Source of the DNA: Limnobacter alexandrii
GTDB taxonomy: Bacteria > Pseudomonadota > Gammaproteobacteria > Burkholderiales > Burkholderiaceae_B
Length of the DNA stretch: 64,000 nt
Assembly (NCBI RefSeq): GCF_005871185.1
Contig: NZ_SWKN01000006.1
Span: 372,001 to 436,000, forward strand
Reading direction: 5' to 3'
Both the position numbers and the translations under genes were made by a program. The notes under the pieces were generated by a model. The model saw only the letters and a program-made list of their open reading frames with translations. It ran no database searches and was not told the DNA's origin. Positions 41,973-51,896 of this stretch are shown piece after piece; positions within the stretch are counted from its first letter, which is position 1, and every line of letters starts with the position of its first letter.

Positions 41973-44900
41973 ATGCTCATTCCTCGCAAAGTCACCGAGT
42001 ATCAGTTAACCGACTACTCTCCGCATTTACAAGGCAAGGCCATACCGCTTGCCGAACTTCGAGAGGTGAAGTCGTGGGTTCTTCTGGGCGAGCCGGGCTC
42101 TGGCAAAAGCACGGTATTCGAAGAAGAGTGCAAAAGAACAGGCGGTAAAGTAATACGAGTCAGTGAGTTTCTCGATGAAGAGCTTGCCGATTTAACTGAA
42201 GAACCTGTCATTTATCTGGACGCCTTGGACGAAGCGCGCAACACAACAAGCAATGCTGGAAAGCTACTGTGGCAAGTTGCAAAAAAACTGAGGCAATTGG
42301 GCCACCCACCATTCAGAATTTCATGCCGGGCTGCGGACTGGTATGGTGATCTGGATCATAATGATTTAAAACGAGTTGATCCGGCTCTTCGGATTTTCAA
42401 GCTTGATGAACTCTCAATCGATGACAGGTTTGTGCAGCAATACATCAAGGAGCAGTTGAATGCCAGGCCGGGCAATATGCCTGCCGCGGAATTTTTGAAC
42501 CGGGTAGAACAACAAAACCTGAAGGCCTTGCTAGCTAATCCCTTATTGATCAGGCTGCTGATCGACTCAATTCACAACCATCAGTTTCCCGAGTCGCGGC
42601 GTGAGGTATTTGAATTTGCTACTCAAAAGCTGGCTAAAGAACACGACAAGCACTATCAAAAGTACGCCCCGGATGAAAAATATTCGATTGACGACATCGT
42701 GGATCGAGCGGGCTACTTGTGCAGCATCATGTTGTTCAGCAACCGCTTGGGCTTCGCTTTAAGCGATGGGAATGCACACAGCAATACTCATTTACAATCC
42801 GATGAATTGGGCGGGCTAAACTCCCTAAGCCTGCGCGCACTGCGAAGTACACTTTTCCGACCATCCCATTTACCAGACACTGCCGAGCCTTTTCACCGAA
42901 CAGTTGCAGAATTTTTGGCTGCAAAATGGATCGCAAAACAGATTGAACAACACACTTTGCCAATCGGTCGAGTACTGCGCCTGTTCGAAGGTTTTGACAA
43001 AAAAACAGTGGCTAGTTTAAGGGGACTATTCGCCTGGGTAGCCACCCTTAGCCTTGGTGCTTTTCAGCGTATGGTTGAAATTGATCCGCTTGGCATTGCA
43101 ATTTATGGCGATGCCGCCTACCTAAGCACGACACAAAAAAAACAAGTGATTCTTGCGCTTCAAAGGGAAGCCAAAACTTATTTCGGTTTTAGCTGGCAAG
43201 TTCCCTTCAAAAGCCCGCTTCACGCACTTTGGGACCCAGCGTTTGAATCGTTTTTTATCGAAAATTTCACCAACGTATCCAGAGAAAAACCTCACCAAGC
43301 TTTCATGCGTGAACTGCTGTGCATATTGCAAGGTAACAAGGCAAGTGATCAATTAGCATTTGCTTTAGAAAAAATTGTTGCAGACCACAGTTTCTGGGAC
43401 AGTGTTCGAAGCGCCGCGCTTGATGTACTTCTGGTTGCGCCCGAACAGCAAAGTCATATTTTGTCATTGCTTGATCAAATTAAGAACGATGAAATCGAAG
43501 ACCCAGAAGACCAATTGTTGGGCGCATTGCTAAGCACACTCTACCCCTTGGCAATATCCACAACATCGATTCTTCGCTACCTTCATCGCGCCAAGAATCC
43601 AAATTTAATCGGCGACTATCTTTATTTTTGGGAACATGAATTACCAAAACGTGTGCCGAAAGGTGATCTTCCAGTTTTGCTGGATCAACTGGCCAAAAGA
43701 CTTGATTTGCCATGGCCGAGAACGGAAAGTCTTAATTTGCAAAGAATGATCGGCAAGTTGGTTCTACGCGGCCTGAATGAGCTGGGCGATGAAGCACATG
43801 ATGAGCAGTTGTTCACATGGCTTGGTATTGGCCAAGATGAATATGGCCATGTCGACCGAACTGCAGAACATCAACAACAAATTGGCACGTGGTTTGGTGA
43901 ACGGGAAGGTCGATACCTTTCATTCCTTGAAAAAGCCGTTGAGAAATCACTTTCAAAAAAAAATCCATACTATGCCTACCACACAACGAAGGAATGGATT
44001 TTTGTCAATAAATTGCCGGTCCAACTGGGCTTGTGGCATTTGAAAAAAGCGGATTCAGCAACTACCCACACTGCCGTGGAAATTCATGTGGGTGAAGCCA
44101 TACGCTATCTTTCATTTCAACAGGGAAATGAAGGACTTTCGCTGGAGATGATCGACGAATTTTCATTAAAACACCCGGAGCACAGCGACTACATTCAAGC
44201 GCACTTTTTTCATGAACTCTCTAACGATGAACTTGAACTAGCCAAACACCGAAACAATTCAATACAGATAGCCAATCAAAGAAAAACTGAAACCACGAAA
44301 ACGCTTTCAAACAATTTAGACGCGATTAAAGCTGGCACAGCCAGTTTGGGAATATTTTATAAGCTCGCAATTGTTTGGCTGGACCTTGCCACCGACATAA
44401 GTGGAAGTAATCCACAACAACGATTCGACAGCCTTTGTTTCAACGGCACAGAAGTTTATCAGGCAGCCAGAGCGGGATTTGCAAAATTCATTCTGTTGTC
44501 TGCTTTTGCAAACCACACCGAAATTATCGAATCCTATACAAACAGCAAAAGACCCTGGAATCACTTCCCTGCAATTATTGGCCTGGAGGTTCTTTTCGAA
44601 GAAAACCCGAATGCTTTTACATCAATCGATGAAAACCGGTTGAAAAGTTTTGTTGCCACGCAACTGGCTTATGGCCTGGAAGAAAAGCCGAAGTGGCTTG
44701 AGTATGTCGCCCAAATTAAGCCACTGCCGGTTTCAGAAGTTTGGGTTCGGTTTGTGCTGGCCACCTTCAAGAAGGTTCAGCTTCATGGAGCAAACATTTC
44801 CGGGATTTGCGATTGGCCTGAGTATCTTGAAGTTGCATTGATTGGCGTGCCCCGAGTGCTTGAAAAATATCCAGTTCGCAGCCGCTCGGATCAACTGGGT

Positions 44901-46022
44901 AATTTACGGCGCTTGCTTTACTTTGCCATACAAAATCTGCCTGAAAAGTTGCAGCCCATGGTCAAGAAAAAGTTGAACAATAAAAGTATGGACGCTGCCC
45001 AGCGTGTGTACTGGATCACGACTGGCTTGGCGATTGATTCGTCTGCTTATGAAAGCCAGTTGATTACCGAGTTGGTAAATTCAGAAACCAAAGCGAATTA
45101 TTTTTTCCAGTTTATTGAACACAGTGCACGTGAAAACAATTATATATCCAGCACATCAGCCCTGTTTTTATCTCGATTGATTGAGGTGATTGCACCGAAT
45201 GCAAACCCTGGCATTGAAAATATGGAGAATGCAGTTAGTCGTTCTGGTGAATTGTGGCGGAGCCTGCGCCGCTTGATCACCCAGCTCGGTGAAAGCGAAG
45301 ACCCTGACGCACTGACAGAACTTCGACGACTTCAGCAATTGCCCGAACTGGAAAAAATCAATTTTCTACTTGAACACACTGCTTATGATGTGCAAATTCG
45401 CGTTCGGGAAAAGTCGTTTGCATTCCTGAAACCAGAAGGTCTAATCAAGGTTCTAAACAATCGCGAGCCTGTTGATGTAAAAGACCTGCAGCAATTGATT
45501 GTTGAACATCTTGACGACTACGCTGAGATGATTCACAAGAACAAGGCAAATATCTATGCCTTCTTTTGGGATAAAAACAAAACACGTCGCCCCGCAGATG
45601 AAAATTATTGTCGGAATATTATTCTCCACGAGTTGGAAAACAAACTTTCACGACACGGCATTGGATTTGAACCTGAGGCCCAGCATGTCAACAACAAACG
45701 GGCAGACATTAAGGCATTATTCAGCAACAAGTTTTCTGTTTCTATGGAATTCAAATGCGACTGGAACAAGGATCTTTGGAAAGGCCTGCCTGAACAGTTG
45801 ATCAACCAGTATTCCATTGAGCCTAATGCGAATAGGCATGGAATTTATGTCGTGCTGTGGTTTGGAAAACATGACCGTGGGCCTATTCCTGAAACGCTGG
45901 ACGGCTCACCCAAACCCCAAACACCCAAGCAACTTGAAGAGTATCTTTTGAGTTTACTGAACCCGGAAGAAAAACAACGAATACTTGTTCGGGTTATCAA
46001 CCTTGAATGGACTGGTGCCTGA
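41973..46022 (+). CDS. Giant STAND-like NTPase with C-terminal PD-(D/E)XK-like domain
   Basis: A 1349-residue protein. Near the N-terminus are Walker A GEPGSGKST (39-47), Walker B VIYLDALDEA (79-88) and a sensor-like FRISCRAADWYGD, the order seen in STAND/NACHT-type signal NTPases. A long helical middle (about 400-1150) has HEAT/ARM-like character without a clear repeat. At the C-terminus, a helix (CRNIILHELENKLSRHG), RADIKAL (Asp1245), SMEFKC (Glu1259, Lys1261) and LPEQLINQY match a PD-(D/E)XK nuclease. Sensor-NTPase-nuclease layouts are typical of anti-phage proteins. Starts 8 bp after the ATPase gene; stop abuts the convergent cobalamin operon. Family not recognised by name. Confidence 0.85.
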   Translation: MLIPRKVTEYQLTDYSPHLQGKAIPLAELREVKSWVLLGEPGSGKSTVFEEECKRTGGKVIRVSEFLDEELADLTEEPVIYLDALDEARNTTSNAGKLLWQVAKKLRQLGHPPFRISCRAADWYGDLDHNDLKRVDPALRIFKLDELSIDDRFVQQYIKEQLNARPGNMPAAEFLNRVEQQNLKALLANPLLIRLLIDSIHNHQFPESRREVFEFATQKLAKEHDKHYQKYAPDEKYSIDDIVDRAGYLCSIMLFSNRLGFALSDGNAHSNTHLQSDELGGLNSLSLRALRSTLFRPSHLPDTAEPFHRTVAEFLAAKWIAKQIEQHTLPIGRVLRLFEGFDKKTVASLRGLFAWVATLSLGAFQRMVEIDPLGIAIYGDAAYLSTTQKKQVILALQREAKTYFGFSWQVPFKSPLHALWDPAFESFFIENFTNVSREKPHQAFMRELLCILQGNKASDQLAFALEKIVADHSFWDSVRSAALDVLLVAPEQQSHILSLLDQIKNDEIEDPEDQLLGALLSTLYPLAISTTSILRYLHRAKNPNLIGDYLYFWEHELPKRVPKGDLPVLLDQLAKRLDLPWPRTESLNLQRMIGKLVLRGLNELGDEAHDEQLFTWLGIGQDEYGHVDRTAEHQQQIGTWFGEREGRYLSFLEKAVEKSLSKKNPYYAYHTTKEWIFVNKLPVQLGLWHLKKADSATTHTAVEIHVGEAIRYLSFQQGNEGLSLEMIDEFSLKHPEHSDYIQAHFFHELSNDELELAKHRNNSIQIANQRKTETTKTLSNNLDAIKAGTASLGIFYKLAIVWLDLATDISGSNPQQRFDSLCFNGTEVYQAARAGFAKFILLSAFANHTEIIESYTNSKRPWNHFPAIIGLEVLFEENPNAFTSIDENRLKSFVATQLAYGLEEKPKWLEYVAQIKPLPVSEVWVRFVLATFKKVQLHGANISGICDWPEYLEVALIGVPRVLEKYPVRSRSDQLGNLRRLLYFAIQNLPEKLQPMVKKKLNNKSMDAAQRVYWITTGLAIDSSAYESQLITELVNSETKANYFFQFIEHSARENNYISSTSALFLSRLIEVIAPNANPGIENMENAVSRSGELWRSLRRLITQLGESEDPDALTELRRLQQLPELEKINFLLEHTAYDVQIRVREKSFAFLKPEGLIKVLNNREPVDVKDLQQLIVEHLDDYAEMIHKNKANIYAFFWDKNKTRRPADENYCRNIILHELENKLSRHGIGFEPEAQHVNNKRADIKALFSNKFSVSMEFKCDWNKDLWKGLPEQLINQYSIEPNANRHGIYVVLWFGKHDRGPIPETLDGSPKPQTPKQLEEYLLSLLNPEEKQRILVRVINLEWTGA

Positions 46023-46571
46023 TCATCCAGAAATTTCAACACCGTACAACCCACCCGGCTCTAACACCGTGGCAGGCCAGTTTGCAGCCTGTTGAACTGG
46101 CACCAGGCCGCGTTCAACAATCCACTGCACTGCGCGAATAACGCCTGCGTGGGTAATCCACAGTTCCTCACCTTGCATGCCCTGCAAAGCCTGCCCCACG
46201 CGCTGCAACACCGTTTGCGTGCTTTCAATTCCACCAAAACAATGGTGATCAAAGTCGGCCAGCCAGGCATCGAATGCGGGTTTTGGCACAGCATCCCATG
46301 GCTGCATCTCCCAGCAACCGAAATTCATTTCATTCAGGCGCGTGTCTACTGTGGCAGCAGGAAGATCGGGCCGCAACACCGCCAAATGATTTGCAAGTTG
46401 CTGCGCACGTATTAAACCGGAAACCCGCAGCACCAAACCCTGTGGCAATTGTTCAGCGGCCAACTTGGCAGCCAACAGGCTTGCAGCATCATCGGCGGGC
46501 ACATCGCTTGCGCCATAGCAAATGCCGGAAGGCAGTAACACCGGCGCATGGCGAATCAGCCAAAGCTTCAT
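46023..46571 (-). CDS. cobC: Alpha-ribazole phosphatase-like histidine phosphatase
   Basis: A 182-residue histidine-phosphatase-superfamily protein. It starts KLWLIRHAPVLLPSGICYGA, where the RHAPV variant replaces the common RHG, as is usual in CobC. MNFGCWEM carries the catalytic-site Trp/Glu, and LWITHAGVIRAVQ the second His. It dephosphorylates alpha-ribazole-phosphate or cobalamin-phosphate in lower-ligand assembly. Last gene of the cobalamin operon; its start overlaps the cobS stop (TGATG). Confidence 0.87.
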   Translation of the reverse strand: MKLWLIRHAPVLLPSGICYGASDVPADDAASLLAAKLAAEQLPQGLVLRVSGLIRAQQLANHLAVLRPDLPAATVDTRLNEMNFGCWEMQPWDAVPKPAFDAWLADFDHHCFGGIESTQTVLQRVGQALQGMQGEELWITHAGVIRAVQWIVERGLVPVQQAANWPATVLEPGGLYGVEISG

Positions 46572-47401
46572 CAGGCGTGTGCCAATGGCAAGGCCACAAC
46601 AAAACCAAGATAAAACGCGACTTCACACAATTGCTGTGTGGCGCCCAAACCGTCGCCCGTAAAACCAGCCAACCTGCGTTTGAGCAAACGGAACATGTAG
46701 CCCAGTGCTATCACTGCACCTAACAGGCCAGCCCACCACGGCATGCCGGGCGCAAGCATATGCAGCGGGCCCAATGCCAAACCTGTCCACAGCGCAGCCG
46801 CCCACAAACTGCTGTTGCCAATTTGATCCGCCAAGGGCTTGGATTTTGATTGCTGTGTGTCGCCCACATGCGGCAAGCTGCGAATAATGAACAGCGGCAA
46901 AAAGCGGGAAAACACATGCGCGGCAAACACCGCCACAGCGACCACCAGCGTTGTGGCAAGTTGCAGCAAGGTTGCCAACAAGCCCACTTTAAGCAAGATG
47001 ATCAGCACCAGCGCCAGTGCGCCGTAAGTACCAACCCGTGAATCTTTCATGATGTCGAGTGCGCGTTCGCGATCCAGGCTGCCACCCAAGCCATCGGCCG
47101 TGTCGGCCAAACCATCTTCATGAAATGCACCGGTCAACATGACACCAAACACTGTGCACAACACCGCAGCCACCCAGCTTGCGGCGGGCACTTCGGGCAA
47201 AGCCCACAACAGCCCCCACAATACCCCTGCACTGCTGGTACCAAGCAGCCAGCCCACACCGGGGAAGTGTGCCGCACTGGCACGCAACATGGCCGGCGAG
47301 AAACCCACCCATTCAGCCAGCTTGCCGGTTACAGGAATGCGTGTAAAAAACTGCACGGCCAGCAGGTAGTGGCGAATGAATTGCAAGAGGTGATGGATCA
47401 T
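46571..47401 (-). CDS. cobS: Adenosylcobinamide-GDP ribazoletransferase (cobalamin synthase)
   Basis: A 276-residue membrane protein with about six helices. The signature FHEDGLADTADGLGGSLDRE, then RALDIMKDSRVGTYGALALV, is that of CobS; the Asp-rich motif binds metal and the GDP leaving group. It joins adenosylcobinamide-GDP with alpha-ribazole-phosphate, the last-but-one step. Overlaps cobT by 4 bp and the phosphatase gene by 1 bp. Confidence 0.95.
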   Translation of the reverse strand: MIHHLLQFIRHYLLAVQFFTRIPVTGKLAEWVGFSPAMLRASAAHFPGVGWLLGTSSAGVLWGLLWALPEVPAASWVAAVLCTVFGVMLTGAFHEDGLADTADGLGGSLDRERALDIMKDSRVGTYGALALVLIILLKVGLLATLLQLATTLVVAVAVFAAHVFSRFLPLFIIRSLPHVGDTQQSKSKPLADQIGNSSLWAAALWTGLALGPLHMLAPGMPWWAGLLGAVIALGYMFRLLKRRLAGFTGDGLGATQQLCEVAFYLGFVVALPLAHA

Positions 47402-48477
47402 TCCGACGGTGCTTGTGTTGATGTTGTGGAAGCGGAATTGTCCGCACGCGACACACTGGCTGAATCAAAACTGGCCATGTCGCGCAGCAAAGCGCAGGCC
47501 GACACCAGCAGTGGCCAGGCCATGGCAGCGCCAGAACCTTCGCCCAAACGCATCCCCAGATCAAGCAGGGGCTGCGCGTTCAAGTATTTCAGCATGTTGC
47601 GGTGGCCCTGCTCGCCCGATTGGTGCGCGAAAACACAATACGCCAACACATTGGGGCACATTGCGTGGGCAAGCAACACCGCCGCCGTGGCAATAAAACC
47701 ATCCACCACCACCACACGGCGTTCGCTGGCCGCTTGCAACACAGCACCCACCATGGTGGCAATTTCGAACCCGCCCAGGGCAGCCAGAATTTCCATGGGC
47801 GATTCAACATTTGTATGGCGATGCAGCACCTCTCGCAAAATATTCGCCTTGCGCTGAACAGCCTCGGCATTCAAGCCGGTGCCTGCGCCTGTGCATTCGG
47901 CAATGTCGTGCCCGGTAAAACGGGCCATGAGCAGAGAAGCTGCCGAGGTATTGCCAATGCCCATTTCTCCCAGCAACAGCACATTGCCGGGCAGGCTGCG
48001 AAGCAATTCAATGCCGTTGTTCATGGCCTGTTCGCATTGCTCAATGGACATGGCGGGCCCTTCAAAACTGTTGGCTGTGCCATGGGCAATTTTGCGGATG
48101 TACAGGCCGTTGCGTGCGGTGAAGTCGTGCTGAACACCGCAATCCACCACACTCAAATTCAAACTGTGTTGGTGCGCCAATACGCTGACAGCCGCACCAC
48201 CCGCCAGAAAATTTTCCACCATTTGCCAGGTCACATCGCTGGGGTAAGCCGACACCCCACCCTGCCGCGTCAAACCATGGTCGCCCGCAAACACGATCAG
48301 CTGCGGTTCTTCAAGCACAGGGCTTTCAGTGCCCAGCAACATGCCAATTTGAATGGCCAGTGTTTCAATTCGGCCCAGAGAACCGACGGGTTTTGTTTTG
48401 TTGTCGATCTTTGTTTGAAGCCGTGCTTGCAGCAATGGGTTGTGCAGGCTTTCAATGGCAGGCAAATTCAAAAACAT
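47398..48477 (-). CDS. cobT: Nicotinate-nucleotide:dimethylbenzimidazole phosphoribosyltransferase
   Basis: A 359-residue CobT. DNKTKPVGSLGRIETLAIQI is the N-terminal hallmark, VFAGDHGLTRQGGVSAYPSD follows, and GMRLGEGSGAAMAWPLL contains the catalytic Glu near the C-terminus. It makes alpha-ribazole-5-phosphate from the base produced by BluB. ATG 48477 gives the standard MFLNLPAIESLHN start; the longer frame is non-homologous. Confidence 0.95.
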   Translation of the reverse strand: MFLNLPAIESLHNPLLQARLQTKIDNKTKPVGSLGRIETLAIQIGMLLGTESPVLEEPQLIVFAGDHGLTRQGGVSAYPSDVTWQMVENFLAGGAAVSVLAHQHSLNLSVVDCGVQHDFTARNGLYIRKIAHGTANSFEGPAMSIEQCEQAMNNGIELLRSLPGNVLLLGEMGIGNTSAASLLMARFTGHDIAECTGAGTGLNAEAVQRKANILREVLHRHTNVESPMEILAALGGFEIATMVGAVLQAASERRVVVVDGFIATAAVLLAHAMCPNVLAYCVFAHQSGEQGHRNMLKYLNAQPLLDLGMRLGEGSGAAMAWPLLVSACALLRDMASFDSASVSRADNSASTTSTQAPSE

Positions 48478-48506
48478 AATCAGTGGTACCCGCGAATAAA
48501 TTTCAA

Positions 48507-49970
48507 TCAAGTTTCAATCAGCGCATTCAACACGCCTGGCTCTACATGGCGCTCCAGAAAATCGGCCAATCCGTTGAACACGCTTTCCAGCGTGGGGGCA
48601 TGCGCACCAAACAATGCAGCCAGTACAGCAGGGTCTTCAAACAGGCCATGCACATACACACCCAATACATTGCCAGTGGCATTTTGCCAGCCCAAGCCGG
48701 GCAACACCTCGTGGGCCAATTGCCCAGCCTCGGCCAGTGCGGGGTGTTGCATTGTGCGGCCATGGTGAATTTCATAACCGTTCACCGGCTGTTGCGCCAA
48801 CGCAGCCCAAGGCCCTTGCACGCCCCCAAAACGCAGGTGGGCGCGGCGCACGGTTTTGTCGGGCTCAAAACAGGTGACCAAGGGCAAAAGCCCCAGCCCC
48901 GGTGCATTGCCGTCAATGCCATGTGAATCGACCAAGGCTTCGCCCAGCATTTGCAGGCCGCCACAAATGCCCAAAACTGGCTTGCCTTGACCTGCGTGGC
49001 TTGCCACAGTTTGATCAAGCCCCTGTTCACGAAGCCATGCCAAATCGGCTGTAGTGTGTTTGGAACCCGGCAAGACAATCCAGTCTGCACCTGCGCAATC
49101 GGCCGGGGTGCGGGCCCACACCAAACGCACGCCGGGCATGTTTTTCAAGGGCTGGAATTCATCCAGATTGCTGATGCGGGGAAGCGCCACCACTGCAATC
49201 GTGGTGTGCACCGCGCCCGTGGCCTTGCTTCGGTCATCGAACACGCCGTCTTCTTCGGGCAAACCATGCTGAAACCACATGGGCAAGGTCGCCACCGTGG
49301 GCACGCCAGTCAACTGGTGTAACTGTTCCGGCGCAGGGGCCAACAAGGCGGCATCACCCCGAAATTTATTCAACACAAACCCACGGATCAATGCACGTTC
49401 CTCAGCGGGCAACAAAGCCCAGGTGCCGTACAGGTGCGCAAAGGCACCGCCACGATCAATGTCGCTAACCAGCAGGCAACGTGCCTGTGCATGCACAGCC
49501 ACCCGCATGTTCACAATGTCGCTGGCATGCAGGTTGATTTCAGCAGGCGAACCTGCACCCTCGATAACCACCACATCGTTTTCAACGCGCAAGGTGTCGA
49601 GCGCTGCCGCAATGTGTGGCCACACCTGTGCGCTGCGTTCACGCCAAGGTGTTTTGCTCAGTGCCGGGTCTACTTGCCCCAGCACCACCACCTGGCTTTT
49701 GGTGTCGGCTTCGGGTTTCAACAACACCGGGTTCATGTTCACACTGGGTTCGCAACAGGCGGCCAGCGCCTGAAAATACTGGGCCGAACCAATCTCACCT
49801 TCACGTCCATTCAGGCCAGCCACCACACGGGCATTGTTGCTCATGTTTTGTGCCTTGAATGGGGCTACTTTCAAACCCATGCGTGCGTAATGGCGGCACA
49901 GTGCGGTGGTTACCCAACTTTTGCCTGCGCCACTGCTGGTGCCCAACACCATGACACACACTGCGGTCAT
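48507..49970 (-). CDS. cobQ: Cobyric acid synthase
   Basis: A 487-residue glutamine amidotransferase. N-terminal MVLGTSSGAGKSWVTTALCR is the dethiobiotin-synthase-like ATP domain; KAQNMSNNARVV, VIEGAGSPAEINLHASDIVN and LPGSKHTTADLAWLREQGLD follow; PVLGICGGLQMLGEAL holds the class I amidotransferase Cys. It amidates four side chains of adenosylcobyrinate diamide. Its presence is notable, as no earlier corrin-ring genes are in the operon. ATG 49970 overlaps the cobD stop. Confidence 0.95.
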   Translation of the reverse strand: MTAVCVMVLGTSSGAGKSWVTTALCRHYARMGLKVAPFKAQNMSNNARVVAGLNGREGEIGSAQYFQALAACCEPSVNMNPVLLKPEADTKSQVVVLGQVDPALSKTPWRERSAQVWPHIAAALDTLRVENDVVVIEGAGSPAEINLHASDIVNMRVAVHAQARCLLVSDIDRGGAFAHLYGTWALLPAEERALIRGFVLNKFRGDAALLAPAPEQLHQLTGVPTVATLPMWFQHGLPEEDGVFDDRSKATGAVHTTIAVVALPRISNLDEFQPLKNMPGVRLVWARTPADCAGADWIVLPGSKHTTADLAWLREQGLDQTVASHAGQGKPVLGICGGLQMLGEALVDSHGIDGNAPGLGLLPLVTCFEPDKTVRRAHLRFGGVQGPWAALAQQPVNGYEIHHGRTMQHPALAEAGQLAHEVLPGLGWQNATGNVLGVYVHGLFEDPAVLAALFGAHAPTLESVFNGLADFLERHVEPGVLNALIET

Positions 49971-50938
49971 GGCTGCAAAGCCTTTGAAAGTGCAGCCATG
50001 GCTTGCGGCCCTTGCGCGCACAAACGCCACCAACCGGGCAAGCCAAAGGAAGTGGCATCACGCAGCTTGATGCCATGTACACGCAGGTGTACTTCACCAA
50101 TTTCACGGGGTGCCCTGGCACACACAAACGAAGCAATGCTGGGCTGAATTTCCCAACCGTTCTCGTGAAGGCAATCCAGCAAATCCAGCTTCCACTGCGC
50201 CAGCACACCGCGACTTTCCGCCAGCCAACTTTGTGTTTCGGGCAGGGTCCAAGCCTGCAGCATGGCTTGGGCATGCGTGCCAATTGGCCAGGAAGGAGCA
50301 AGGCTGTTCAAGGCGCACACCGCTCGGCTTTCGCCCAAGGGTGCGATCGCGTAGGCGCCACGAATACCTGTCATGCCCAAGGCCTTGTTGGGTGACCACA
50401 ATTGCCACAAGTGATCTCGCTGTTGCAGGCTTGCGCGTGCCTGTTCATCCAGGCACAAAGGTTCATAAGCACAATCGAGTACGGCAACCACATCGGGATG
50501 ATTCGCCACAAGCTTCAATATCTCAGGCGATTCAGCTTGCCCCAAGGGGCTGGAAGGGTTGCACAACCAAACCAATCCTGCCCGGTTTGCGTCATCAACG
50601 CGTTCCATGTCCCACACCTGCGCGGCGTGGGCATAATCGCCGTAGGCATGTTGCGGTACCCAGTATGAACTGCAGCCTTTGCGCCACTGGCAAGTGGTCA
50701 GGCGTTGAATGAATTCGCTGGCACTGCCCGCAACCACAATTCTGGACTCGTCCACTTGGTGAAAGCGGGCCAATGCAGCGCGCAAAGTTGTGTAATTCGG
50801 GTCGGGGTAGCGCAGTGCGTCGGCCTGTTGAACCGCATTCAACACCGCAGGGCAAGGCCCCACCGCATTGGCATTGCTGGAAAAATCGAAGGGCACAGGC
50901 CCATGCTCATCGGTACCGCCATGTATGCGTGTGTTCAT
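49967..50938 (-). CDS. cobD: Threonine-phosphate decarboxylase (CobD/CobC type)
   Basis: A 323-residue PLP enzyme of the histidinol-phosphate aminotransferase fold. DFSSNANAVGPCPAVLNAVQ and ALRYPDPNYTTLRAALARFH open it; LWSPNKALGMTGIRGAYAIA has the Schiff-base Lys. It makes (R)-1-amino-2-propanol phosphate, the linker used by CbiB. Overlaps cbiB by 4 bp. Slightly shorter than typical (about 360). Confidence 0.9.
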   Translation of the reverse strand: MNTRIHGGTDEHGPVPFDFSSNANAVGPCPAVLNAVQQADALRYPDPNYTTLRAALARFHQVDESRIVVAGSASEFIQRLTTCQWRKGCSSYWVPQHAYGDYAHAAQVWDMERVDDANRAGLVWLCNPSSPLGQAESPEILKLVANHPDVVAVLDCAYEPLCLDEQARASLQQRDHLWQLWSPNKALGMTGIRGAYAIAPLGESRAVCALNSLAPSWPIGTHAQAMLQAWTLPETQSWLAESRGVLAQWKLDLLDCLHENGWEIQPSIASFVCARAPREIGEVHLRVHGIKLRDATSFGLPGWWRLCAQGPQAMAALSKALQP

Positions 50939-51894
50939 GCCAAGCCCCACAAAACAGCTGCCATGCAAAAAACTGCAATGAATACCACCACTTGTGCACA
51001 AGCATGCAAGGCGACTTCGGTGTGCGCACTGCGCGGGTCATCCCCTTGTGCATTCAAACAATACACCCCTTCCTTTTCAAGACGAATATTCATCCCCAAA
51101 GCCAATGCCCCCATGGGCCAGCCTCCGTTCGGTGATGGGGTTTGTTGTGCCACAGCGGGCAACTGCGGCAACCGTCGCCCTTTGAACCACAGGGCAATCA
51201 GCAAGGCAGTGATGCGGGCGGGTACCCAGGACAACACATCGTCTGCGCGCGCAGCCCACTTGCCGGCCCAGGTCCAGTCGCGCCCGGCACGTTCGCCCCG
51301 GTAGCCCCACATGGCATCGGCGGTGTTGGCAAAGCGGTAAACCGCAGCACCGGGCAAACCAAACAGCACAAACCAGAACAGCGGGGCCACCACCGAATCA
51401 TTCAAATTTTCTGCAAGCGTGGAAATGGCCGCTTGCCGAACCTGCGCTTCATTCAGGGTATTCACATCGCGGCTCACCAAGCGCGCCACCTGTTGCTGGC
51501 CTTCGGGCAGCGAGCGTTGCAAGGCGTGTTCAACATCGCGCACTTCATCGCGCAGCACCCGCCAGGCCAGCATGGGTTTAAGCAGCAAGCCCACAAGCGC
51601 CACCTGAACCAGCCAATGCATTGTGGCCACCCACATTGAAATGGCCACAGCCAGCATGCACACAACAGCAACGCCCACCCACCAGGCCAGCGCACCGGCG
51701 GTAAATTCACGCAGCGGGTTTCGAGACAGCTTTTCAATCTCAGGTGCAAACAATCGCCCCGCCCACGCAAGGTAGTTGCCCATCCACACCACTGGGTGCC
51801 AGCGTGCGGGGGGTTCGCCAAAGCAATAGTCCAACAGCAAGGCGACCAGCATGGCAGCGGCCAGAATGTTGATTGGGGTGCTGTCAAACCACAT
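50935..51894 (-). CDS. cbiB: Adenosylcobinamide-phosphate synthase
   Basis: A 319-residue membrane protein with about five helices. ALLLDYCFGEPPARWHPVVW and MGNYLAWAGRLFAPEIEK are the CbiB start, followed by STLAENLNDSVVAPLFWFVL, GLPGAAVYRFANTADAMWGY. It attaches the aminopropanol arm to cobyric acid. The BluB gene lies 2 bp upstream and cobD overlaps by 4 bp. Confidence 0.95.
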   Translation of the reverse strand: MWFDSTPINILAAAMLVALLLDYCFGEPPARWHPVVWMGNYLAWAGRLFAPEIEKLSRNPLREFTAGALAWWVGVAVVCMLAVAISMWVATMHWLVQVALVGLLLKPMLAWRVLRDEVRDVEHALQRSLPEGQQQVARLVSRDVNTLNEAQVRQAAISTLAENLNDSVVAPLFWFVLFGLPGAAVYRFANTADAMWGYRGERAGRDWTWAGKWAARADDVLSWVPARITALLIALWFKGRRLPQLPAVAQQTPSPNGGWPMGALALGMNIRLEKEGVYCLNAQGDDPRSAHTEVALHACAQVVVFIAVFCMAAVLWGLA

Positions 51895-51896
51895 GG

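Noticed and set aside
47602-48768. 388-codon open frame on the plus strand
   Set aside because: Antisense to cobT and cobQ.
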